A stretch of DNA of 64,000 nucleotides from Enterococcus faecalis 13-SD-W-01 (GCA_000415185.1 KE351687.1:133562-197561); one strand, 5' to 3'; counted from the first letter of the stretch, positions 28,498 to 38,605 are shown. The notes: generated by a model not told the origin, from the sequence alone. Program-made: numbers and translations.

Positions 28498-30948
28498 ATG
28501 GAAGAGCGTCAAGAAATCCAAGAATTAACCTTAGAAGAAGTCATGGGTGACCGATTTGGACGTTATTCAAAATATATTATCCAAGAACGTGCGCTGCCGG
28601 ATATCCGGGACGGGTTGAAACCCGTTCAGCGCCGTATCTTGTTTGCGATGAACAAAGATGGGAATACCTACGACAAAGGGTTCAGAAAATCAGCAAAATC
28701 TGTCGGGAATATCATGGGGAATTATCATCCCCATGGTGACAGCAGTATTTACGATGCAATGGTCCGCATGAGCCAAGATTGGAAATTGCGGGAAATCTTG
28801 ATCGAAATGCATGGGAACAACGGAAGTATGGATGGCGACCCGCCTGCTGCAATGCGTTATACCGAAGCACGGCTGTCAAAACTCAGCGGTGAGATGCTGG
28901 CGGATATTGAAAAAGAAACAGTAGATTTTGTTTGGAACTTTGATGATACCGAAAAAGAACCCACTGTTTTGCCTGCGCGCTACCCAAATCTGCTCGTGAA
29001 TGGTTCAACAGGTATCTCAGCAGGGTATGCGACAGAGATCCCTACGCACAATTTGGGCGAAGTCATCGACGGAACGATCTATATGATTGACCATCCCAAT
29101 GTCAGCTTAGATAAATTGATGGACTTTATCCCAGGTCCGGATTTTCCGACAGGGGGTATTCTGCAAGGAAAAGATGAAATCAAGAAAGCTTATAAAACCG
29201 GCAGAGGCAAAGTGATCCTTCGTTCAAAAACAAGTATCGAGAATCTAAAAGGCGGCAAACAGCAAATCGTGATCTCAGAAATCCCTTATGAAGTAAACAA
29301 AGCAACACTTGTCAAAAAAATGGATGAGATTCGTTTGAACAAAAAAATCGACGGTATTGCCGAAGTCCGAGATGAAAGTGACCGTACTGGACTGCAAATC
29401 GTCGTTGAATTGAAAAAAGATACGAATGCACAAGGGATCTTGAACTATTTATTCAAGAATACTGAATTGCAGATCAATTATAATTTCAATATGGTAGCCA
29501 TCGACCACATGACGCCGCATCAAGTCGGCTTGAAAGACATCTTGAGCAGCTATATCGAACACAGAAAACAAGTCATCACAAAACGAAGCCGTTTCGAACT
29601 GGAAAAAGCCCAGAAGAGACAGCACATCGTCGAAGGTCTGATGAAAGCTTTATCGATCCTAGACGAAGTGATTACAACGATCCGGGAAAGTAAAGATAAA
29701 AAAGACGCGAAGAAAAATCTTGTGGATGTCTTCCAATTTACAGAAGAACAAGCAGAAGCAATCGTTACTTTGCAGCTTTACCGTTTAACAAATACAGATA
29801 TCACAGAATTGCGTAAAGAATCAGAAAAACTGATTGCTGAAATCACAGAATTGAAGAAAATCTTATCTGATGAAAAAGAACTGTTTTCTGTCATGAAAAA
29901 AGAACTTCGTGAAGTCAAAAAATCGTATGCTTCTTCACGAATGACAATGATCCAAGACGAAATCGAAGAAATCAAGATCGATACAGAAGTCTTAGTCGCA
30001 CAAGAAGATGTCGTTGTCAGTGTCACAAAAGAAGGCTATATCAAACGAAGCAGCCTGCGTTCCTTCAGTGCTTCCAAGCCGGAAGAAATTGGGATGCGGG
30101 AAGGTGATCGCTTGATGTATGCCGGCGAATTGAATACGTTAGATCATTTGCTCATGATCACGAACAAAGCCAATGTCATCTATCGTCCGATCCATGAATT
30201 GCCTGATCTGCGCTGGAAAGAAGTCGGCGAACATATCTCGCAAACAATTTCGGGTCTGTCAATAGATGAATCGATTCTGGCAGTTTTCCCATACCATAAA
30301 ATGGACGCTGAAAAAACATTTGTCTTTATCAGCAGAAACGGGATGATCAAACAAACCAGAATGACAGAGTTTGAACCTTGGCGGACGTATAAGAGTCGTC
30401 CAACAAGCGGAATGAAGCTTAAAGGCGAAGATGACCAATTAGCTGCTGTATACTTGGCAAATGGTCAGGAAGATCTGGATGTCTTCCTTGTGACGAACCA
30501 AGGATTAGGATTGCGTTATCCATTGACAGAAGTGCCTGTCGTAGGAGCGAAAGCCGCAGGTGTGAAATCAATGAATCTGAAAGACGAAGATTATATCGTC
30601 AATGGTATGCTCGTATTGGCAGAGGGGGATACACCAATCGTTATCGTCACGCAGCGAGGCGCAGTCAAACGAATGCTTGCACAAGAAATCAGCCAAACAA
30701 GCCGTGCGAAACGTGGCGTCCTAGTCTTGAGAGAACTGAAAAAACAGCCGCATCGTGTCATCTACATGAGCGAAGGTATTTCAAAAGAATTGACATTGAT
30801 CAACCAAAAAGGACAGCAAGCAGCCATTGATCCTACCGACTTTTCGATTGGCGATCGTAGATCAAACGGATCATTTGCCATGAATGAAAAAGAGGGCGGA
30901 GAAGTCATCGAAGTGATCGAAGACTATGTCATTACTTCGGATGAATAA
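28498..30948 (+). CDS. parC: DNA topoisomerase IV subunit A
   Basis: 816 residues behind ATAGGAGGTCACC. The winged-helix/breakage-reunion domain carries the active-site Tyr in AAMRYTEARLSKLS; the C-terminal beta-propeller region runs about 500-800. In the quinolone-determining region the serines HGDSS (82-83) are kept, and the fourth residue after the first Ser (86) is Asp where many enterococci have Glu. A strong terminator follows. It decatenates replicated chromosomes together with ParE. Confidence 0.97.
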   Translation: MEERQEIQELTLEEVMGDRFGRYSKYIIQERALPDIRDGLKPVQRRILFAMNKDGNTYDKGFRKSAKSVGNIMGNYHPHGDSSIYDAMVRMSQDWKLREILIEMHGNNGSMDGDPPAAMRYTEARLSKLSGEMLADIEKETVDFVWNFDDTEKEPTVLPARYPNLLVNGSTGISAGYATEIPTHNLGEVIDGTIYMIDHPNVSLDKLMDFIPGPDFPTGGILQGKDEIKKAYKTGRGKVILRSKTSIENLKGGKQQIVISEIPYEVNKATLVKKMDEIRLNKKIDGIAEVRDESDRTGLQIVVELKKDTNAQGILNYLFKNTELQINYNFNMVAIDHMTPHQVGLKDILSSYIEHRKQVITKRSRFELEKAQKRQHIVEGLMKALSILDEVITTIRESKDKKDAKKNLVDVFQFTEEQAEAIVTLQLYRLTNTDITELRKESEKLIAEITELKKILSDEKELFSVMKKELREVKKSYASSRMTMIQDEIEEIKIDTEVLVAQEDVVVSVTKEGYIKRSSLRSFSASKPEEIGMREGDRLMYAGELNTLDHLLMITNKANVIYRPIHELPDLRWKEVGEHISQTISGLSIDESILAVFPYHKMDAEKTFVFISRNGMIKQTRMTEFEPWRTYKSRPTSGMKLKGEDDQLAAVYLANGQEDLDVFLVTNQGLGLRYPLTEVPVVGAKAAGVKSMNLKDEDYIVNGMLVLAEGDTPIVIVTQRGAVKRMLAQEISQTSRAKRGVLVLRELKKQPHRVIYMSEGISKELTLINQKGQQAAIDPTDFSIGDRRSNGSFAMNEKEGGEVIEVIEDYVITSDE

Positions 30949-30970
30949 CTGTTATAATATTTTTATCTAC

Positions 30971-31008
30971 AAAAGGTGTTCTGTATTAATACAGAACACC
31001 TTTTTTTG
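30971..31008 (+). terminator. Strong intrinsic terminator after parC
   Basis: AAAGGTGTTCTGTA pairs perfectly with TACAGAACACCTTT across TTAA, then seven T. The 268-nt gap to pflB continues with an AT-rich leader, a Rex-like element and the pflB promoter. Confidence 0.93.
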
Positions 31009-31119
31009 TGGCGAAAAGAAATGAAAAACTATATTATTTACAGAAAATTAAACAATTCACAAACAAAGAATCCTTATATGAAAGCATAAATAACGCATGT
31101 TTCTTAAATAACCGCAAAT

Positions 31120-31137
31120 TTGTTAAATAAAAAACAA
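31120..31137 (+). promoter_or_regulatory. Possible Rex operator upstream of pflB
   Basis: TTGTTAA-ATAA-AAAACAA matches 10 of 14 defined positions of the Rex consensus TTGTGAA-N4-TTCACAA and ends 8 nt before the -35. A separate TTCACAA half-site occurs near 31055. Weak by sequence; the placement ahead of a fermentation gene is suggestive. Confidence 0.3.
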
Positions 31138-31145
31138 GAAAACCC

Positions 31146-31173
31146 TTGCAAAGACGTTTTGCTGTGTTATACT
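31146..31173 (+). promoter_or_regulatory. pflB promoter
   Basis: TTGCAA (31146-31151), 16-nt spacer, extended -10 TGTTATACT (TATACT 31168-31173). Confidence 0.7.
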
Positions 31174-31216
31174 AATCACGTAAAAGCTGTTACATAAACT
31201 TAAGGAGGTCCATGAA

Positions 31217-33448
31217 ATGGAACAATGGAATGGATTTAAAGGCACAAAATGGAAAGAAGGCGTTGATACACGCGACTTTATCCAAAACAACTACACAGAA
31301 TACCGTGGAGATGACAGTTTTTTAGAAAAGCCAACTGAAGCAACTGAAAAACTATGGGAAGAACTACAAAAGTTAAATGATGTACAATTCGAACGCAACG
31401 GCGTTTATAACATGGACACAGACATCGTCTCAACAATTACTTCGCACGATGCTGGGTACTTGGACAAAGATTTAGAACAAATCGTTGGGTTACAAACGGA
31501 CGAGCCTTTGAAACAAGCATTCATGCCATTTGGCGGGATCAACATGGCAAACAACGCCTTGACAAGCAATGGCTACACACCAAACGAAGAATTAACACAT
31601 ATTTTCACAGACTGGAGAAAAACACATAACCAAGGCGTTTTTGACGCATATACTGCTGAAATGCGTGCAGCGCGTAAAAACAAAATCATCACAGGTCTGC
31701 CAGACGCTTACGGCCGCGGACGTATCATCGGCGACTACCGCCGTGTTGCTTTATACGGTATCGATTACTTGATGGAACAAAAGAAAAAAGATCATGACAT
31801 GGTCGGCTTCCACACAATGAGTGAAGAAGTGATCCGTCTTCGTGAAGAAATCACAGAACAATACCGTGCCCTTGCACAAATGAAAGCAATGGCTGCAAAA
31901 TACGGCTATGATATCTCTAAACCAGCTGGAAACGCAAAAGAAGCTGTTCAATGGTTATACTTCGGCTACCTAGCAGCAATCAAATCACAAAATGGTGCAG
32001 CAATGTCTATCGGACGTGTTTCTGCATTCTTAGACATCTACATCCAACGCGACTTGGACAATGGTTTAATCACTGAACAAGAAGCGCAAGAATTGATCGA
32101 CCACTTGGTAATGAAACTGCGTATGGTGAAATTTGCTCGTACTCCGGATTACAACCAATTGTTCTCTGGCTTCCCGATCTGGGCAACATTGTCGATTGCA
32201 GGTATGGGACTTGATGGACGTTCATTAGTAACGAAAAATGACTTCCGTCTATTGCATACATTGACAAACATGGGTCCATCTCCAGAACCTAACTTGACTG
32301 TTTTATATTCTGAACATCTTCCAGAAGGTTTCAGAACATATGCAAGCAAAATCGCTATCGAAAGTTCTTCTATCCAATTCGAAAACGACAACTTGCTTCG
32401 CGAACAATGGGGATCAGATGATTGCGCAATCGCTTGTTGTGTATCAGGAACCGTTGTCGGAAAAGACATGCAGTTCTTTGGCGCACGTGCCAACTTGGCG
32501 AAAGCATTGCTATATGCGATCAACGGCGGGGTAGACGAAGTAACAGGCGCACAAGTTGCACCTGAATATCGTCCGATCACAGCAGAGGTCTTAGACTTTG
32601 AAGAAGTAAAACACAGATTCATGAATATGATGGATTGGTTAGCAGAATTGTATGTGAATACATTGAACATCATCCACTATATGCATGACAAATACTCTTA
32701 TGAAGCAGCACAGCTTGCTTTGATGGATTCAGATTTGAAACGTACTTTTGCAACAGGGATCGCTGGGATCTCTCATGCTGCGGATAGTTTAGCAGCTATC
32801 AAATATGCAACAGTGAAACCAATTCGCGATGAAAAAGGCGTAGCAGTCGATTTCGAAGTGGATGGCGAATTCCCTAAATACGGAAACGATGATGACCGTG
32901 CAGATGAATTGGCAGAATGGATCTTAGAATACTTTATGACACAAATCAAACGTCATAAAACATACCGTGATTCAACACCAACAACATCATTGCTTACAAT
33001 CACTTCAAACGTTGTTTACGGAAAGAGCACAGGGAACACACCTGATGGACGTGAAGCTGGAAAACCTCTTGCACCAGGAGCAAACCCAAGTTATGAAGCT
33101 GAACAAAACGGCTTGTTAGCAAGTTTGAACTCAACAGCTAAAATCAACTATGCTTACGCACGTGACGGTATTTCAAATACACAAACGATCAATCCTTCTG
33201 GTCTTGGAAAAGACGAAGAAACAAGAATCGGCAACTTGCGCAATGTTCTAGACGGCTACTTCTCAAAAGGAGCATACCACTTGAACGTCAACGTATTCAG
33301 TAATGACTTACTACGTGATGCAATGGAAAACCCAATGAAATATCCAAACTTGACGATCCGTGTATCCGGCTATGCCGTTAAATTCCGTGATTTGACAAGA
33401 GAACAACAATTAGATGTCTTGATGAGAACATCTCACGACAGAATGTAA
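31217..33448 (+). CDS. pflB: Pyruvate formate-lyase
   Basis: 743 residues behind AAGGAGGTCC. The active-site Cys pair is in [17 protein letters not shown] (about 400), and the C-terminal glycyl-radical motif is [19 protein letters not shown], with the radical Gly near 718. It splits pyruvate and CoA into acetyl-CoA and formate under anaerobiosis, feeding mixed-acid fermentation. Its activase PflA is encoded 200 nt downstream. Confidence 0.98.
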   Translation: MEQWNGFKGTKWKEGVDTRDFIQNNYTEYRGDDSFLEKPTEATEKLWEELQKLNDVQFERNGVYNMDTDIVSTITSHDAGYLDKDLEQIVGLQTDEPLKQAFMPFGGINMANNALTSNGYTPNEELTHIFTDWRKTHNQGVFDAYTAEMRAARKNKIITGLPDAYGRGRIIGDYRRVALYGIDYLMEQKKKDHDMVGFHTMSEEVIRLREEITEQYRALAQMKAMAAKYGYDISKPAGNAKEAVQWLYFGYLAAIKSQNGAAMSIGRVSAFLDIYIQRDLDNGLITEQEAQELIDHLVMKLRMVKFARTPDYNQLFSGFPIWATLSIAGMGLDGRSLVTKNDFRLLHTLTNMGPSPEPNLTVLYSEHLPEGFRTYASKIAIESSSIQFENDNLLREQWGSDDCAIACCVSGTVVGKDMQFFGARANLAKALLYAINGGVDEVTGAQVAPEYRPITAEVLDFEEVKHRFMNMMDWLAELYVNTLNIIHYMHDKYSYEAAQLALMDSDLKRTFATGIAGISHAADSLAAIKYATVKPIRDEKGVAVDFEVDGEFPKYGNDDDRADELAEWILEYFMTQIKRHKTYRDSTPTTSLLTITSNVVYGKSTGNTPDGREAGKPLAPGANPSYEAEQNGLLASLNSTAKINYAYARDGISNTQTINPSGLGKDEETRIGNLRNVLDGYFSKGAYHLNVNVFSNDLLRDAMENPMKYPNLTIRVSGYAVKFRDLTREQQLDVLMRTSHDRM

Positions 33449-33479
33449 TTTCAAGAATCAACTTGATCTAAAAAAGACA

Positions 33480-33516
33480 AAGGACAGAGGGACTGTTACA
33501 TGTCAGCTCTGTCCTT
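33480..33516 (+). other. Hairpin in the pflB-pflA gap
   Basis: AAGGACAGAG pairs with CTCTGTCCTT across an 18-nt loop. Only two T follow, so it may be a weak terminator or an mRNA-stability element at the pflB 3' end. Confidence 0.5.
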
Positions 33517-33544
33517 CTGACTATCAAAAACGGACAAAATGGTT

Positions 33545-33565
33545 TGGCGAGAGAACTACTCGCCA
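33545..33565 (+). other. Second hairpin in the pflB-pflA gap
   Basis: TGGCGAG pairs perfectly with CTCGCCA across a 7-nt loop; no T tract. Function unknown. Confidence 0.5.
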
Positions 33566-33652
33566 GACACTTCTGTTCGATTTACAGCATTAAAGGTTGG
33601 ACCACGTGTTATCAACCTCCTAACAGAAATTAAAGAAAAGATGTGAATTCTA

Positions 33653-34414
33653 GTGGAAGAAAAAATGATTGGTTATGTTCATTCCATTGAAACATTTGGC
33701 TCAGTAGATGGTCCAGGTGTGCGATTTGTGACATTCATGCAAGGCTGTCGTATGCGATGCGAATTCTGCCACAATCCAGATACATGGAATATGGGCGGCG
33801 GAAAAGAATATACTGCAGAAGAACTTTTAGACCAGGCAGAGCGTTTCCGTTCCTATTGGGGAGAAAAAGGCGGGATCACAGTCAGCGGAGGAGAACCGCT
33901 TCTGCAAATCGACTTTTTGATCGATTTATTTGAAAAAGCAAAAAAACGCGGGATACATACGACACTTGATACTTGCGGTCAGCCTTTCACGTATGAAGAA
34001 CCCTTCTTTTCTCGTTTTCAAGAATTGATGAAACATACCGATTTGCTGTTATTTGATATTAAACATATCGATAGCGCAGAACATAAGAAACTGACAAAAT
34101 GGGGCAATGAGAATATCTTAGCGATGGCGCAATACCTTTCAGAAATCAACAAGCCTGTTTGGATCCGCCACGTGCTTGTACCAGAACGCAGCGACTATGA
34201 TGAATATTTGGTTCGTTTAGATCAATTTATCAAAACACTCAATAATGTGGATAAAGTAGAGATCCTTCCTTACCATAAAATGGGAAGATACAAATGGGAT
34301 ACATTAGGATTGAAGTATCCTTTAGAAGGAATCGAACCGCCAACAAAAGACAGAGTAGAAAACGCCCAAAAGCTTCTGCATACGGAGGATTACCGCGGTT
34401 ATGTAACCAGATGA
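33653..34414 (+). CDS. pflA: Pyruvate formate-lyase activating enzyme
   Basis: 253 residues from a GTG; an ATG four codons later (33665) is an alternative, and the ribosome site is poor for either. It has the radical-SAM cluster motif CRMRCEFCHNPDTW (CxxxCxxC), GGEPLLQ, and the N-terminal IHSIETFG-type segment VDGPGVRFVTFMQGC. It makes the glycyl radical on PflB using SAM and a [4Fe-4S] cluster. Confidence 0.96.
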   Translation: MEEKMIGYVHSIETFGSVDGPGVRFVTFMQGCRMRCEFCHNPDTWNMGGGKEYTAEELLDQAERFRSYWGEKGGITVSGGEPLLQIDFLIDLFEKAKKRGIHTTLDTCGQPFTYEEPFFSRFQELMKHTDLLLFDIKHIDSAEHKKLTKWGNENILAMAQYLSEINKPVWIRHVLVPERSDYDEYLVRLDQFIKTLNNVDKVEILPYHKMGRYKWDTLGLKYPLEGIEPPTKDRVENAQKLLHTEDYRGYVTR

Positions 34415-34424
34415 TGGCCAAAAA

Positions 34425-34458
34425 GCAGAAAGTAGCTATTGCTTCTTTCTGTTTTTTT
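34425..34458 (+). terminator. Intrinsic terminator after pflA
   Basis: CAGAAAG (34426-34432) pairs with CTTTCTG (34445-34451), then seven T. Confidence 0.75.
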
Positions 34459-34498
34459 GCTATTATTAAAGAGGAAAGAGAACAAAGGAGCGAATCTC

Positions 34499-35425
34499 AT
34501 GTCAAAAATTTTAGTCTTTGGACACCAAAATCCAGATACAGATGCAATCGGCGCAGCAATTGCGTTTTCTAATCTTCAAAATTCATTAGGAAAAGAAACG
34601 GAAGCAGTTGCGTTAGGTGAGCCTAACGAAGAGACACAATATGCATTGGATCATTTCGGAATTGCTGCTCCTCGCGTAGTAGAAAAAGCAGCTGGAGAAG
34701 CTGAAGATGTTATGTTAGTAGATCATAATGAATTTCAGCAAAGTATCTCAGATATTTCAGAATTGAATGTTTTAGCTGTGGTGGATCATCACCGTATCGC
34801 AAATTTCGAAACAGCAAATCCATTGTATTACCGTGCAGAACCAGTTGGATGCACAAGTACGATCATTTTGAAATTATATAAAGAAAACCAAATCGATGTA
34901 CCAAAAAATATCGCTGGTATCATGTTATCAGCTATCATTTCTGATACATTATTGTTCAAATCACCAACATGTACTGAAGAAGATGTGAAAGCAGCGAAAG
35001 AATTAGCAGAAATCGCTGGTGTAGATCTTGAAGGATACGGCTTGGAAATGTTGAAAGCCGGAACAAAACTAAGCGACAAATCAGCAGCAGTCTTGATCGA
35101 TCTTGATGCGAAAAGTTTCCCAATGAACGATAGCACTGTACGTATTGCACAAGTCAATACAGTTGATTTCGCAGAAGTAATGGATCGCCAAGAAGAATTA
35201 GAAAAAGCGATGCAAGAAGAAATCGAAAAAAACAACTATGATCTATTCGTATTAGTTGTAACAAATATCTTAGAAAGCAATTCAGAACTTTTAGCAGTAG
35301 GGAACAAAAAAGAAAAAGTCGAAGAAGCTTTCCAAACAAAACTAGAAAACAACCATGCCTTTTTAGAAGGTGTTGTTTCTCGTAAAAAACAAGTTGTCCC
35401 TCAATTGACAGCGGCGTTCAACTAA
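34499..35425 (+). CDS. ppaC: Manganese-dependent inorganic pyrophosphatase
   Basis: 308 residues; the ATG follows AAAGGAG, and an upstream start at 34439 would run through the terminator. The DHH-family metal ligands are visible: [25 protein letters not shown], and the C-terminal DHHA2 domain ending with the substrate-binding [10 protein letters not shown]. It hydrolyses pyrophosphate to phosphate (family II PPase). It is flanked by terminators, so probably monocistronic. Confidence 0.97.
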   Translation: MSKILVFGHQNPDTDAIGAAIAFSNLQNSLGKETEAVALGEPNEETQYALDHFGIAAPRVVEKAAGEAEDVMLVDHNEFQQSISDISELNVLAVVDHHRIANFETANPLYYRAEPVGCTSTIILKLYKENQIDVPKNIAGIMLSAIISDTLLFKSPTCTEEDVKAAKELAEIAGVDLEGYGLEMLKAGTKLSDKSAAVLIDLDAKSFPMNDSTVRIAQVNTVDFAEVMDRQEELEKAMQEEIEKNNYDLFVLVVTNILESNSELLAVGNKKEKVEEAFQTKLENNHAFLEGVVSRKKQVVPQLTAAFN

Positions 35426-35507
35426 GAACAAACGATTTAAGGAAACAAAAAGAGAACAAAACAGATTTTTAAAAACGTATAATTGATCCCGTTTTTTCGG
35501 TGTCAGA

Positions 35508-35548
35508 CAAAAATCCGTAAAACAAGCTGTTTTACGGATTTTGTTTTT
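35508..35548 (+). terminator. Intrinsic terminator after ppaC
   Basis: AAATCCGTAAAAC pairs perfectly with GTTTTACGGATTT across AAGCT, followed by a T-rich stretch. Confidence 0.9.
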
Positions 35549-35592
35549 GAAAATTATGCTTGGTTCATCGTTTTATCAAAGGATGTGGAAGA

Positions 35593-36453
35593 TTGAACTA
35601 TCATTATTATTCGAAAGAAAAGGCGCGCGTGCTCCACAAGCTGATCCAAAACGAATTGTTTTCTCCGCTCGCTGAATATTTGGCAGAAAACAAAGAGAAG
35701 CGTGTGATCTTGAGAGAACTAAAGAAGCAATTCCCTCAGAAAAAATTTGAACATTTTTTAGATCAGCTGATTGAACATGGATTGATCATACGTCATGAGC
35801 GGGCATATGAACTCGGATTTCCTGTTTTTGGCAAGGCATACCAAGAAGAACACGCAGAAGAAATCAATCGGGCGGCAGAAATGCTGTTGGAGCAATTGGA
35901 GGCTGTTTCGCCAATGATGCAGCAGCAGTTGATTGCAGAAACGATTTGGGCATGGTGTTTTACAGAAAATGAGTATTTTTATGGGCAAAAAGCTGGAAAC
36001 ACTGCTGAAAAATATGAAGCCGGCAATGAAAAATACAGATTTATTTCTGATGACCAGCAGGATAAAGTTTCTCTTGCAGTATATTTTGCACATCAGAGAG
36101 ACCAGCTGCCATTACCAGAACGTTTCCGCAAACTAGAAAAACTGATTGGCGACGTGGATGAAGAGTATTATTTCAACCAAGCAGAAGTCATCATAGAAAA
36201 AGTCCTTGCTGGAAAATATAAAAAACGACGTCCAAGTATTTTTCATGATTCGTTGATTGAAGCAGGGGTCATAGAACAGAAAGAAGAAGTATATTCATTG
36301 ATGTATCCGTTGATCCAAGAACAAGAAATTTCAATTCATTTCCCAGAACTGACAGGTTCATCCGATCATCAAGCGTTTATGAAAAGCCAAATCTATGGAT
36401 GCTTATTGAAACAGCTGCCAGAAGGATTTTTCTATATAAAAGAAATCGTATAG
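35593..36453 (+). CDS. Conserved hypothetical protein (possibly DUF1803 family)
   Basis: 286 residues from a TTG 9 nt behind AAAGGA; an earlier TTG at 35560 adds a segment that does not look conserved. No signal peptide or membrane helix. Residues about 25-75 (VILRELKKQFPQKKFEHFLDQLIEHGLI) resemble a small winged-helix module, with a second helical module later. The DUF1803 suggestion rests on my memory that a gene of this type neighbours ppaC in streptococci; I cannot confirm it. Function unknown. Confidence 0.7.
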   Translation: MNYHYYSKEKARVLHKLIQNELFSPLAEYLAENKEKRVILRELKKQFPQKKFEHFLDQLIEHGLIIRHERAYELGFPVFGKAYQEEHAEEINRAAEMLLEQLEAVSPMMQQQLIAETIWAWCFTENEYFYGQKAGNTAEKYEAGNEKYRFISDDQQDKVSLAVYFAHQRDQLPLPERFRKLEKLIGDVDEEYYFNQAEVIIEKVLAGKYKKRRPSIFHDSLIEAGVIEQKEEVYSLMYPLIQEQEISIHFPELTGSSDHQAFMKSQIYGCLLKQLPEGFFYIKEIV

Positions 36454-36467
36454 TTGCAACATAAACA

Positions 36468-36502
36468 AGAAACTGTTTGACGTCTGTCGCAGTTTCTTTT
36501 TT
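36468..36502 (+). terminator. Intrinsic terminator
   Basis: AGAAACTG (36468-36475) pairs with CAGTTTCT (36490-36497), followed by six T. Confidence 0.8.
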
Positions 36503-36592
36503 ATATAAAATTAAAAAATGATGAGCTTTTCTTTTGGTTAAATGATAGAAAAATGATAAAGTCTATTTATCAACGAAGAATGGAGTGTTCAA

Positions 36593-37033
36593 ATGGAGAC
36601 TATCAGAAAAGACGAACTTGTCGCGCAGCCAACTTGTCCCGCAAAAATCATCCCATTTGTTTCGCTAGCTGAGATCCAGAAGATAAGAGATCAACTGGTT
36701 TTAGCCGGCTTTCAGACAGAACATTTTTCAGACACGGAACTGATTATCGTACTCCAGCGAAAGAAACAAGCAGGCAGTCCAACTGTCCTTACATTTCTTT
36801 TGGATTGGTTCCTTGAGAAATATTATATACGGATGAACGCTGGAAAAAAACAGCTGATCAGCGAAGAAAAAAATCCATACAAAACCAGCGGCATCTCTTA
36901 TCAGCAAGTAGGAGAACTCGACCAAGATACTTACGGCGAGTACTACTTGATGGCAGCTTCTGTTCCAGGAAAGAAGTTAGCTGGATTATATAAAGTTTAT
37001 ACAGATGGAAAGATTATGGAAATGAGGATCTAA
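36593..37033 (+). CDS. Hypothetical protein
   Basis: 146 residues, ATG behind GGAGTG. Soluble, with no signal peptide or recognised motif. The N-terminal ~75 residues are predicted mixed helix/strand; a hydrophobic strand-helix (TVLTFLLDWFLEKYY) lies in the middle. Codon use matches its neighbours and both flanks carry terminators, so it is probably a real single-gene unit. I do not recognise it. Confidence 0.6.
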   Translation: METIRKDELVAQPTCPAKIIPFVSLAEIQKIRDQLVLAGFQTEHFSDTELIIVLQRKKQAGSPTVLTFLLDWFLEKYYIRMNAGKKQLISEEKNPYKTSGISYQQVGELDQDTYGEYYLMAASVPGKKLAGLYKVYTDGKIMEMRI

Positions 37034-37054
37034 GATTGAGAACTGAAAAATCAA

Positions 37055-37133
37055 AAAAAGCGGCTGAGAAGAATTCGTAAACTGGCTTCCAAACAATTGG
37101 AAAAACCAGTATCGATTCCTCTCAGCCGTTTCT
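37055..37133. terminator. Bidirectional nested hairpin terminator
   Basis: An outer stem pairs CGGCTGAGAAGAAT (from 37061) imperfectly with ATTCCTCTCAGCCG (to 37128); inside it, ACTGG..TTCC pairs with GGAA..CCAGT. A/T runs on both sides serve the two convergent genes. Confidence 0.8.
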
Positions 37134-37137
37134 ATTT

Positions 37138-37743
37138 TCACGCTTTCGCTTTGCAGCGCCACATGAAATAACTCAGAAATCCGACAAAGACGATATTCAA
37201 AAGATCATTTAAATTCCGGCACAGATCAATCTGCATGTTCGGCATGATCGAAGTTAGGAAGAAAACGCCAGTGCTGAAAAATAGGCAGAAAATAGGGAAA
37301 AAGCGCAAAAACGCAGGCAATTTCAATTTCACAAAAACCATTGCGAAGAAGAAAAATGTCAAGATCCCTGAAAGCACCGCCAGCCCATTCAAAATAAAAT
37401 AGAAAAGCGACTGATGATCGACCGCGTAGAAAAGGATCAGCAGCAAAGAGATAGCTTTCATGATGATAAAGACGCCCGATGCTTCGCCCATAACACCTGG
37501 ATATCTGGTTACAGAATATTTTGCGAAAGAAATCGCAAAAAACAAACTGCATACACCAGCCAGAAAGATGAACAGCGCATTTTGTTCTAGTACGACCGCG
37601 CCTGTGTCGATGGAGTATTGGATTGACGGATCATTGTTTGCCGGAATCTCCACAAATAAGTGGAAGAGGAAAAAAAGGATCGTCAATAATCCGAAAACGA
37701 GTCCGGATTTAAGGTGATTTGTATATTTTAATTGGGTTTCCAT
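37138..37743 (-). CDS. Hypothetical multi-pass membrane protein
   Basis: 201 residues with about six hydrophobic helices, a short cytoplasmic-type N-terminus (METQLKYTNHLK) and a basic C-terminus (WRCKAKA). No catalytic motif recognised; DUF4386-like proteins have a similar look but I cannot assign it. The start overlaps the divergent AT-rich region 37744-37910, in which I see no gene. Confidence 0.6.
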   Translation of the reverse strand: METQLKYTNHLKSGLVFGLLTILFFLFHLFVEIPANNDPSIQYSIDTGAVVLEQNALFIFLAGVCSLFFAISFAKYSVTRYPGVMGEASGVFIIMKAISLLLILFYAVDHQSLFYFILNGLAVLSGILTFFFFAMVFVKLKLPAFLRFFPIFCLFFSTGVFFLTSIMPNMQIDLCRNLNDLLNIVFVGFLSYFMWRCKAKA

Positions 37744-37910
37744 AAGCTCTCCAGTTTATAAAGTAATAATTCGCGTATATTATAATAACAAATCGATGAG
37801 GATAAGTCGATAGTTTTTATAAAAAAGAAGAGGATTTTGTTCATTTTTTTGAAACCGTTTTTTTGTATTGGTCATCTATTTTTCAGTAAACGTTAATCTT
37901 TAGCTGTTTG

Positions 37911-38456
37911 TTATAGTTTGGAACGGCGTTTGCGGATTTTTTTCGTCCAAAAACCACCTGAGATATATTTAGGTTCATAAGAAATAATAAAGGCGCGTTC
38001 CTCGACTTCTTTAATCAAACGATAAAGATCTCGCTCGCTTTTTCGCGGAGAAAGGATTTCAAGGACCATTCGTTCTCCTTCTAAGCCCATGGCAAAAGTT
38101 TGTGTGACGCCGTAACCATTTTCCCGCAAAATCCGGGGCATATTTTTTTCTTCTGGGGTGTGGGCAGGGAGGATCGCAGTAACCATGATGTAACCCAAAG
38201 CCAATTTGTCCTCGATCATAATCCCAACGCTGATACCTACAGCATAACCTAATGCATATACAAACAGATTGATTGGATTATCCAAACGATCCAAGACCAG
38301 AGACAATCCAACGATGTAAATCGTGATCTCTACCATACTTACAAGAGGTGCAGCCAATCGATAACCCTTCATAGTGAGCATGAAGCGAAGTGTGTTTAAA
38401 GTGATATAAGCAAAATTGATACCAAAAATCATTAAAAGCATTTGAAAATCCAACAT
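37911..38456 (-). CDS. UPF0316/DUF2179 family membrane protein
   Basis: 181 residues. Three N-terminal helices with the family pattern NFAYITLNTLRFMLTMKGYR and GYAVGISVGIMIEDKLALG, then a soluble DUF2179 domain (about 110-170, ILRENGYGVTQTFAMGLEGER..RDLYRLIKEV). The DUF2179 fold is a small alpha/beta ligand-binding type domain; function is not established. Confidence 0.88.
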   Translation of the reverse strand: MLDFQMLLMIFGINFAYITLNTLRFMLTMKGYRLAAPLVSMVEITIYIVGLSLVLDRLDNPINLFVYALGYAVGISVGIMIEDKLALGYIMVTAILPAHTPEEKNMPRILRENGYGVTQTFAMGLEGERMVLEILSPRKSERDLYRLIKEVEERAFIISYEPKYISGGFWTKKIRKRRSKL

Positions 38457-38534
38457 AATAAAACCCCTTTACGATATATTCCTTTCTACCATAGCAGATA
38501 AGTGAAAAAAATTAGAATTAAAGCAATTAAATAT

Positions 38535-38562
38535 TTGATAAAAATTAAAAATGGATTATAAT
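38535..38562 (+). promoter_or_regulatory. Promoter for the small membrane protein and hydrolase
   Basis: TTGATA (38535-38540), 16-nt spacer, consensus TATAAT (38557-38562). Confidence 0.65.
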
Positions 38563-38595
38563 TAAATTATAAAATTAAATTATAAAATTAAATTA
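38556..38595 (+). repeat. AT-only tandem repeat between -10 and ribosome site
   Basis: About three copies of TTATAAAATTAAA (the first copy two bases shorter), starting in the -10 hexamer and ending just before TTAGGTGA. Confidence 0.75.
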
Positions 38596-38605
38596 GGTGA
38601 TGAAA

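Noticed and set aside
31148..31163. GCAAAGACGTTTTGC dyad at the pflB promoter as a cre site
   Set aside because: The core has an extra base relative to the cre consensus and matches poorly on either strand.
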